A stretch of DNA of 64,000 nucleotides from Catenulispora sp. EB89 (GTDB lineage: Bacteria > Actinomycetota > Actinomycetes > Streptomycetales > Catenulisporaceae). The notes under the pieces were generated by a model. The model saw only the letters and a program-made list of their open reading frames with translations, searched no databases and was not told the origin of the DNA. Location: the NCBI RefSeq assembly GCF_041261445.1, contig NZ_JBGCCU010000035.1:1-64000 (forward strand), read 5' to 3'. Positions within the stretch are counted from its first letter, which is position 1; each line of letters begins with the position of its first letter. A program made the translations under genes and the position numbers. Positions 58,712 through 64,000 of this stretch are shown here, one piece after another.

Positions 58712-60491
58712 CGATACCTCGCTCACCGATTCCTCCATCCTCGCGCCGCCGACGCGACTGGCGTGACGGGTCCGCCACGGGCAACGAGGCGATCAGCCGC
58801 CGCGTGTAGTCCTCCCGGGGCGCGCCCAGGACCACGGCGGTGTCGCCGGACTCGACGATACGGCCCCGGTGCAGCACCGCGACCCGATCCGCGACCTGCT
58901 CCACCACGGCCAGGTCGTGGCTGATGAACAGCGCCGCGAAACCCAGCTCCCGCCGCAGACCCGCGAACAGCTCCAGCACCGCAGCCTGCACCGACACGTC
59001 CAGCGCCGACGTCGGCTCGTCGGCGACCAGCAGCCGCGGCCGCAGCGCCAGCGCCCGGGCCAGGCTGGCGCGCTGGCGCTCGCCGCCGCTGAGCTCGTGC
59101 GGGAAGCGGTCGCCGTGCCCGCGCGGCAGGCGCACGGCGTCGAGCAGCGCCTCGACCTCGGTGCGGATCGCCCGGCGGCCGAGTTCGGGACGGTGCACCC
59201 GCAGCGGCTCCGCGACGCTGTCGGCGATGGTGAGCTGGGGGTTGAAGCTGGTGGCCGGGTCCTGGAAAACGAAGCCGAGGTGGCCGGCGCGGGTTCGCTT
59301 GGCGGCTCGGCCGAGGCGGCGCAGGTGGCGTGGGTGGTGTGGATGGTGTGGATGGTGCGGGCTGTCCGAGCGGCGCCGCGCCACCGACGGTTCGCCGAGC
59401 ACACTGCCAGGCACATCGCCGAGCACATCGCCCAGCACATCACCCAGCACGTCGAGCCTGCCCGCCGTGACGCCGGTCAGCCCGGCCACCGCCCTGCCGA
59501 TCGTGGTCTTGCCCGACCCGCTTTCCCCGACCAGCCCCAGCACCTCGCCGGCCCGGATCTCGAAGTCCACGCCGTCGACCGCCCGGAAAGCACGGCGGCC
59601 CAGGCGGCCGGGATAGTCGATCACCAGGCCTGCCGCGCTGACCACCGGTCCGTCAGCCGATTCGAGGGCGGATGCGGCCCGATCCGTGCTGCCGAACACC
59701 GGCACAGCAGCCAGCAACTCGCGCGTGTACACATGCGCCGGTGCCGCGAACAGCGTCGCCACCGGCGCCTGCTCCACAATGGCCCCGTCCCGCATCACCG
59801 CCACCCGGTCCGCCAGGTCGGCGACCACTCCCATGTTGTGCGTGATCAGCAAGACAGCCGTGCCGAGGTCCGTCCGCAACCGGTGCAGCAGCTCCAGGAT
59901 CTCCGCCTGCACCGTCACGTCCAACGCCGTCGTGGGCTCGTCGGCCACGATCAGCCGCGTCCCCAACGCCAGCGCCATGGCGATGACAGCACGCTGCTTC
60001 TGTCCGCCGGAGAGCTGGTGCGGGTAGTACTTCGCGCGCACGGCCGGATCCGGGATGCCGACCCGGTCGAGCAGTTCGACGGCCAGCGCCCGGCGCTCGG
60101 CGCGGCTGCCCCGGCCGTGCGCCCGGAGTCCTTCGGCGATCTGCCAGCCGATCGTGAACACCGGGTTCAGGGCCGTGGACGGCTCCTGGAACACCATCGC
60201 CGCCAGCGTGCCGCGCATCGCGCGCAAGCGGGCCGGGGACGCGGTGAGCACGTCCTCGTCCGGGTCGGCGGCACCGTCGCCGAGCAGCACGCGGCCGGTC
60301 GTCACGGCGGTCGCCGGCAGCAGCCCGAGGACCGACTTCGCCGTCACGGTCTTCCCGCTGCCGCTCTCCCCGACCAGGGCCAGAACCTCGCCGGGGGCCA
60401 CCGAAAGACTGACGCCGCGAACAGCCGGAGCCGCGCCGGCGTCGGTGTGGAAACCGACGTGCAGATCGTCGATCCGCAGCAGATCAGGCAC
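58701..60491 (-). CDS. Fused DppD-DppF ATPase of a peptide ABC importer
   Basis: The 596-residue protein carries two complete ATPase domains. The first has GESGSGKTV, MVFQEPSTALNP, LSGGQKQRAV and [12 protein letters not shown]. The second has GESGSGKTT, FVFQDPATSFNP, LSGGERQRASL and LLVADEPTSALD. Between Walker A and the Q-loop of domain two, an unusual insert of about 60 residues holds VLGD repeats and a PHHPHHPHHP stretch, encoded by short DNA repeats at about 59330-59455. The family C-terminal Cys motif is missing in both halves. The GTG start overlaps the permease gene by 8 nt. It serves as the complete ATPase dimer of the second importer. Confidence 0.9.
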   Translation of the reverse strand: MPDLLRIDDLHVGFHTDAGAAPAVRGVSLSVAPGEVLALVGESGSGKTVTAKSVLGLLPATAVTTGRVLLGDGAADPDEDVLTASPARLRAMRGTLAAMVFQEPSTALNPVFTIGWQIAEGLRAHGRGSRAERRALAVELLDRVGIPDPAVRAKYYPHQLSGGQKQRAVIAMALALGTRLIVADEPTTALDVTVQAEILELLHRLRTDLGTAVLLITHNMGVVADLADRVAVMRDGAIVEQAPVATLFAAPAHVYTRELLAAVPVFGSTDRAASALESADGPVVSAAGLVIDYPGRLGRRAFRAVDGVDFEIRAGEVLGLVGESGSGKTTIGRAVAGLTGVTAGRLDVLGDVLGDVLGDVPGSVLGEPSVARRRSDSPHHPHHPHHPRHLRRLGRAAKRTRAGHLGFVFQDPATSFNPQLTIADSVAEPLRVHRPELGRRAIRTEVEALLDAVRLPRGHGDRFPHELSGGERQRASLARALALRPRLLVADEPTSALDVSVQAAVLELFAGLRRELGFAALFISHDLAVVEQVADRVAVLHRGRIVESGDTAVVLGAPREDYTRRLIASLPVADPSRQSRRRREDGGIGERGIDEH

Positions 60492-61440
60492 CTGCTCCGC
60501 CCTCCGTCCGGATTTCGGGTGCCGCCGCCGGACGGCGACGCAGCCGCGGATCGGCCAGGTCCGTCAAGCTCTCGCCGAGCAGCGTGGTCCCCAGCACGGT
60601 GAGCACGATCGCCAGCCCCGGCGGCACCGCGGTCCACCAGATCCCCGAGGTGACGTCGGCGACCGAGCGGTTCAGGTCGTAGCCCCACTCGGCGGCGGCG
60701 TTGGGCTCGATCCCGAAGCCGAGGAACCCGAGCCCGGCCAGCGTGAGGATCGCCTCGGAGGCGTTGAGCGTCAGGATCAGCGGCAGCGTGCGCACCGAGT
60801 TCCGCAGCACGTGCCGCAGCATGATCCGCCAGGTCCCGGTGCCGATCACCCGCGCCGCCTCGACGAAGGGCTCCGACCTGACCCGGATCGCCTCGGCCCG
60901 CACCACCCGGAAGTACTGCGGCACGAACGCGACGGCCACCGCGCACGCCGCCGCGCCCAGACCGCCGGCCAGGCTCGACTGCCCGCCGCTGATGACGATC
61001 GACATGATGATCGCCAGCAGCAGCGGCGGGAAGGCGTACATCGCGTCGGCCACCCCGACCAGGACCCGGTCCAGCGGGCCGCCGAGATACCCGCAGACCA
61101 GGCCGAGCAGGATCCCCGGGACCGCCGACAGCCCGAGCGCCGCGGCGATGATCGCGACCGCGGTGCGCGTGCCCCAGATGGTGCGCGACAGCACGTCGTA
61201 CCCGGCGATGGTGGTCCCGAGCAGGTGCGCGCGGCTCGGGTGCTGCTGCGAGCCGAACAGGACCTGGCCGCTGCTCAGCTGGGCGTGCCCGTACGGAGCC
61301 AGCAGCGGCGCGAAGACGGCGGTGAGCAGGAACAGCGCGGTGAGCGTGGCGCCGGTCAGGAGCATCGCGCGTTGCACCCCGACGCTGCTGGAGAGGCTGC
61401 TGGACACCCTGCCGGAAAGGCTGCCGGAAAGCCGGGCCAC
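60484..61440 (-). CDS. Peptide ABC transporter permease (DppC type, second system)
   Basis: The 318-residue permease begins with a Ser/Leu-rich N-terminus (ARLSGSLSGRVSSSLSSSVG), then a first TM and the BPD_transp_1 domain with the EAA loop FVEAARVIGTGTWRIMLRHV, and ends DLADPRLRRR. GTG 61440 follows GAGG at 8 nt and lies just after the DppB-type stop, which excludes the longer in-frame extension. It pairs with the permease encoded upstream. Confidence 0.9.
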   Translation of the reverse strand: MARLSGSLSGRVSSSLSSSVGVQRAMLLTGATLTALFLLTAVFAPLLAPYGHAQLSSGQVLFGSQQHPSRAHLLGTTIAGYDVLSRTIWGTRTAVAIIAAALGLSAVPGILLGLVCGYLGGPLDRVLVGVADAMYAFPPLLLAIIMSIVISGGQSSLAGGLGAAACAVAVAFVPQYFRVVRAEAIRVRSEPFVEAARVIGTGTWRIMLRHVLRNSVRTLPLILTLNASEAILTLAGLGFLGFGIEPNAAAEWGYDLNRSVADVTSGIWWTAVPPGLAIVLTVLGTTLLGESLTDLADPRLRRRPAAAPEIRTEGGAGA

Positions 61441-61442
61441 GG

Positions 61443-62534
61443 TCAGTACCTCACTCGGGGGTCGATCAGGGCCGCGACGACGTCGACCAGGAAGTTGGTC
61501 AGCGCGACGACCACCGCGAACAGCGCCACGATGCCCTGCACCGCCGGGAAGTCCCGCGCGCTCAGGTAGTGCGCGAGCTTGTACCCCAGGCCCTTCCACT
61601 CGAAGGTGGTCTCGGTCAGCACCGCCCCGCCGAGCAGCCCGGCGATCTGCAGCCCCAGCACCGTGACCACCGGGATCAGCGCCGGCCGGGTCGCGTGCCG
61701 GGTGACCAGCCGGAACCGGCTGACGCCGCGGGAGCGCGCGGACTCGACGTAGTCCGCGGACAGCGTCCCGATCAGGTTGGTCCGCACCAGCCGCGCGACC
61801 ACCCCGGCGACCAGCAGCCCGAGGGTGAGGCCGGGCAGCACGGCGTGTTCGAGCACGTCGACGACCGCCGCGCCGTCGCCGCTGCGGATCGCGTCGACGA
61901 GATACAGGCCGGTGGTGCTGCTCTGGTTCTGGAGCTCCAGCTGCACGCCGATGCTCGCGCGCCCCGAGGACGGCAGCCAGCCCAGCCAGACCGAGAAGAC
62001 GAGCTTGAACAGCAGCCCCAGGAAGAACACCGGCGTGGCGTAGCCGAGGATCACCAGCAGCCGCAACGTCACGTCCGGGGCCCGGTCCCGGTAGGCCGCG
62101 GCGACCATGCCGAGCGGGACGCCGACGGCCAGCGCGACGACGAGCGCGTAGCCCGCGAGCTCGATCGTCGCGGCGCCGTAGGTGCGCAGAACCGTGGAGA
62201 CCGGCTGGTCGTCGGTGGCGGTGCGGCCGAAGTCTCCGACGGCCAGCCCGCGGAGATAGTCGAGGTACTGGGTCAGCAGCGGCCGGTCGTATCCGGCCTG
62301 ATGCAGTTTGGCGTGCAGCTGGGCCGGGGTCAGCCGGTCGCCGAACGCGGTGGTGATCGGGTCGCCGGTGCCGCGCATCAGGAAGAAGACGACGCTGACC
62401 AGGGCCAGGACCGTGGGGATGATGAGCAGGAAGCGGACTGTCAGGTAGCGCGCGAGCCCGTGGTCCCTGCGGCCGGCCCCGGATTGAGAAGTGGGGCCGG
62501 CGGCGCCCGGGACGTCCTGGATCAGGACGCTCAT
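61443..62534 (-). CDS. Peptide ABC transporter permease (DppB type, second system)
   Basis: The 363-residue permease has an extra soluble N-terminus of about 30 residues before the first TM (ARYLTVRFLLIIPTVLALVS), a long external loop with FGRTATDDQPVSTVLRTYGA, the EAA loop YVESARSRGVSRFRLVTRHA and the tail LIDPRVRY. Its ATG overlaps the stop of the binding-protein gene as ATGA. Confidence 0.9.
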   Translation of the reverse strand: MSVLIQDVPGAAGPTSQSGAGRRDHGLARYLTVRFLLIIPTVLALVSVVFFLMRGTGDPITTAFGDRLTPAQLHAKLHQAGYDRPLLTQYLDYLRGLAVGDFGRTATDDQPVSTVLRTYGAATIELAGYALVVALAVGVPLGMVAAAYRDRAPDVTLRLLVILGYATPVFFLGLLFKLVFSVWLGWLPSSGRASIGVQLELQNQSSTTGLYLVDAIRSGDGAAVVDVLEHAVLPGLTLGLLVAGVVARLVRTNLIGTLSADYVESARSRGVSRFRLVTRHATRPALIPVVTVLGLQIAGLLGGAVLTETTFEWKGLGYKLAHYLSARDFPAVQGIVALFAVVVALTNFLVDVVAALIDPRVRY

Positions 62535-64000
62535 TGCTTGGACAGCTCCGCCCACCGGAACGTGTACGAGCTGTCCAGCGTGGCCGGCACGCCGGTGACC
62601 CCGCTCCGGGTGACGATCGCCGTGGAGCCCTGGAGCAGCGGTATCAGCGGCACCGCCGCAGCCACCTTGTCCTGGACCTGCTCGATCAGCGCGGTGCGCT
62701 TGGCCGGGTCGGGCTCGGTCTCCTCCTGCGTGATGAGCGCCTGGACCGCGGGGTCGTCGTAGTTGTCGGCGACCCAGCTGCTGTGCGAATAGAAGGACGC
62801 GAGGTAGTCGTCCGCGTCGAGGTAGTCGGCGTACCAGCCGAGCTGGTACAGCGGGTACTGGTCGGCGACGCGGTCCTTGCCGTACTGGGTCCACGCGGTC
62901 GACTGCAGGTTCACCGTGAACAGGCCGGTGGCCTCCAGCTGGGTCTTGATCAGCGCGTACTCGTCGGCCGAGGAGGAGCCGTAGTGGTCGGTGTTGTACT
63001 GGAGGTTCAGGACCACCGGGGTGGCCACGCCGGCCCGGGCCAGCAGCGCCCTGGCCGCGGCCGGGTCGGGGCCGCCCTTCTTGTCGCCGTACAGCGCCTT
63101 GAGCGCCGGGATCGCGCCGGTGAGGCCGTCGGGGACGGGGGAGTAGAGCGGGGTCAGGGTCCCCTTGTAGACCTGCGAGGCGAGCTGCGCGCGGTCGACG
63201 GAGTCGGCCACGGCCTGCCGGACGGCCAGCGCCTTGGCCGGATCGGCCTGCTTGGTCGCGGTGCCGTAGGGCTGGGTCTTGAGGTCGAAGACGAGGTAGC
63301 GGATGCCGTTGCCGGAGCCGGTGTGGACGACGACGCCCTTCTTCGTGCCGAGGTCTTCGAGGTCTGCGACGGGCAGCGTGCGGTAGACCACGTCGACGGT
63401 GCCCTGCTGGACGTCGAGCTTGAGGTTGCTCGCGTCGGTGTAGTACTTCAGGTCGACGGCCTGGGTCTTCGGGGTGCCGAACAGGCCCTGGTAGACGGGG
63501 TTCGCAGTGAAGGAGACGAGCGAGTTCTTGTCGTAGGTGCCGATCGAGTACGGCCCGTCCCACGGCTTCGCGGCGACGATCGCGGTGTCGTCCAGGAGCT
63601 TGTCCGGCGGGAACACCTGCTCGTCGACGATGAGGCCGGCCGAGGTTGAGAGCACCTGCGGGAACAGCGCGTCGTTCGTCGACTTGAGGGTGAACACGAC
63701 GGTCAGCGGGTCCGGCGCCGCGACCGACGCCAGGTCATAGAGCAGGGACGAGGGGCCGTTCTTGTCGGCGATGCGCAGCTGCCGGTCGAAGCTGAACGCG
63801 ACATCCGAGGAGGTCAGGTCGTGTCCGTTGGCGAACTTCAGCCCGGGCTTGAGGGTGACCGTGTACTGCTTCGGGCCGGTGAGCTTGATCCCGGCGGCGA
63901 GGTCCGGCACGACGTCCGAGGACCCGCGCTCGGTGTTCAGCAGCGGCGAGTACACCTCGGTCTCGATGGTGCCGGAGCCGGCGTCCCACGATCCCGCCGG
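62531..64000 (-). CDS. Peptide-binding protein of the second ABC importer (SBP family 5), 5' end outside window
   Basis: 489 codons are present and the frame is open to the window edge, so the signal peptide lies beyond 64000. Family 5 features are IETEVYSPLLNTERGSSDVV, PDLAAGIKLTGPKQYTVTLK, PGLKFANGHDLTSSDVAFSF and the late WYADYLDADDYLASFYS. It is the first gene in view of the operon binding protein, two permeases, fused ATPase and dipeptidase, which parallels the importer at 24-31 kb but is arranged differently. Confidence 0.9.
   Translation of the reverse strand, partial: PAGSWDAGSGTIETEVYSPLLNTERGSSDVVPDLAAGIKLTGPKQYTVTLKPGLKFANGHDLTSSDVAFSFDRQLRIADKNGPSSLLYDLASVAAPDPLTVVFTLKSTNDALFPQVLSTSAGLIVDEQVFPPDKLLDDTAIVAAKPWDGPYSIGTYDKNSLVSFTANPVYQGLFGTPKTQAVDLKYYTDASNLKLDVQQGTVDVVYRTLPVADLEDLGTKKGVVVHTGSGNGIRYLVFDLKTQPYGTATKQADPAKALAVRQAVADSVDRAQLASQVYKGTLTPLYSPVPDGLTGAIPALKALYGDKKGGPDPAAARALLARAGVATPVVLNLQYNTDHYGSSSADEYALIKTQLEATGLFTVNLQSTAWTQYGKDRVADQYPLYQLGWYADYLDADDYLASFYSHSSWVADNYDDPAVQALITQEETEPDPAKRTALIEQVQDKVAAAVPLIPLLQGSTAIVTRSGVTGVPATLDSSYTFRWAELSKQ

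Overview
The window is about 70% GC and is most likely chromosomal DNA of a filamentous actinobacterium. Support comes from strong third-position G/C bias, GTG/TTG starts, GTGA/ATGA stop-start overlaps, an AfsR/SARP regulator, STAND regulators, a WXG-type RHS toxin, LacI operators of CebR type and a rare TTA codon in a regulator. A Catenulispora-like or Streptomyces-like genome is my inference; nothing in the window names the species. I see no rRNA, tRNA or CRISPR.

1-8.4 kb is patchy and decaying. It holds the tail of an IS5-type transposase, two hypothetical genes, a broken MmyB-type regulator next to a broken short-chain dehydrogenase, then TetR, SRPBCC/HxlR and XRE genes, a GT2 glycosyltransferase coupled to a CDP-alcohol phosphatidyltransferase, an alpha/beta hydrolase and a PadR remnant. 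8.6-17.7 kb holds a GT-C-like membrane protein, a secreted RHS polymorphic toxin with its translationally coupled immunity candidate, and an APC permease. 17.7-20.7 kb is a three-gene caspase operon (EACC1-like adaptor, caspase, helical protein) that looks like a conflict or defence module.

21-34.5 kb is a PucR regulator followed by a long + strand operon: a secreted serine hydrolase, a complete Dpp-type ABC importer, an M19 dipeptidase, an M20 hydrolase, a GNAT acyltransferase and an enolase-superfamily racemase. The last three match the known N-succinylation route that turns D-amino acids irreversibly into L-amino acids, so the operon reads as peptide import, cleavage and D-to-L conversion.

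34.5-40.4 kb is the most novel part. A SARP-NB-ARC-TPR regulator is divergent from a 26-residue peptide gene, which is followed by a PaaK-like adenylate-forming enzyme and a nine-helix membrane protein carrying YD and GLGD motifs of presenilin/signal-peptide-peptidase-type proteases. Four heptamers at exact 11-bp spacing lie in the divergent promoter, as in SARP boxes. A strong hairpin separates the peptide gene from the enzymes. This looks like an undescribed peptide maturation or signalling system.

40.6-54.8 kb holds a second STAND regulator with near-identical TPR repeats, a TetR/oxidoreductase divergon, a giant secreted beta-propeller/CWB2 protein, a LacI-GH12 cellulase pair with three operators, and two secreted wall-associated proteins. 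54.9-64 kb holds an FAD monooxygenase, a methionine aminopeptidase gene broken by one TAG codon, a divergent XRE gene, and a second Dpp-type importer with its own M19 dipeptidase, running off the right edge.
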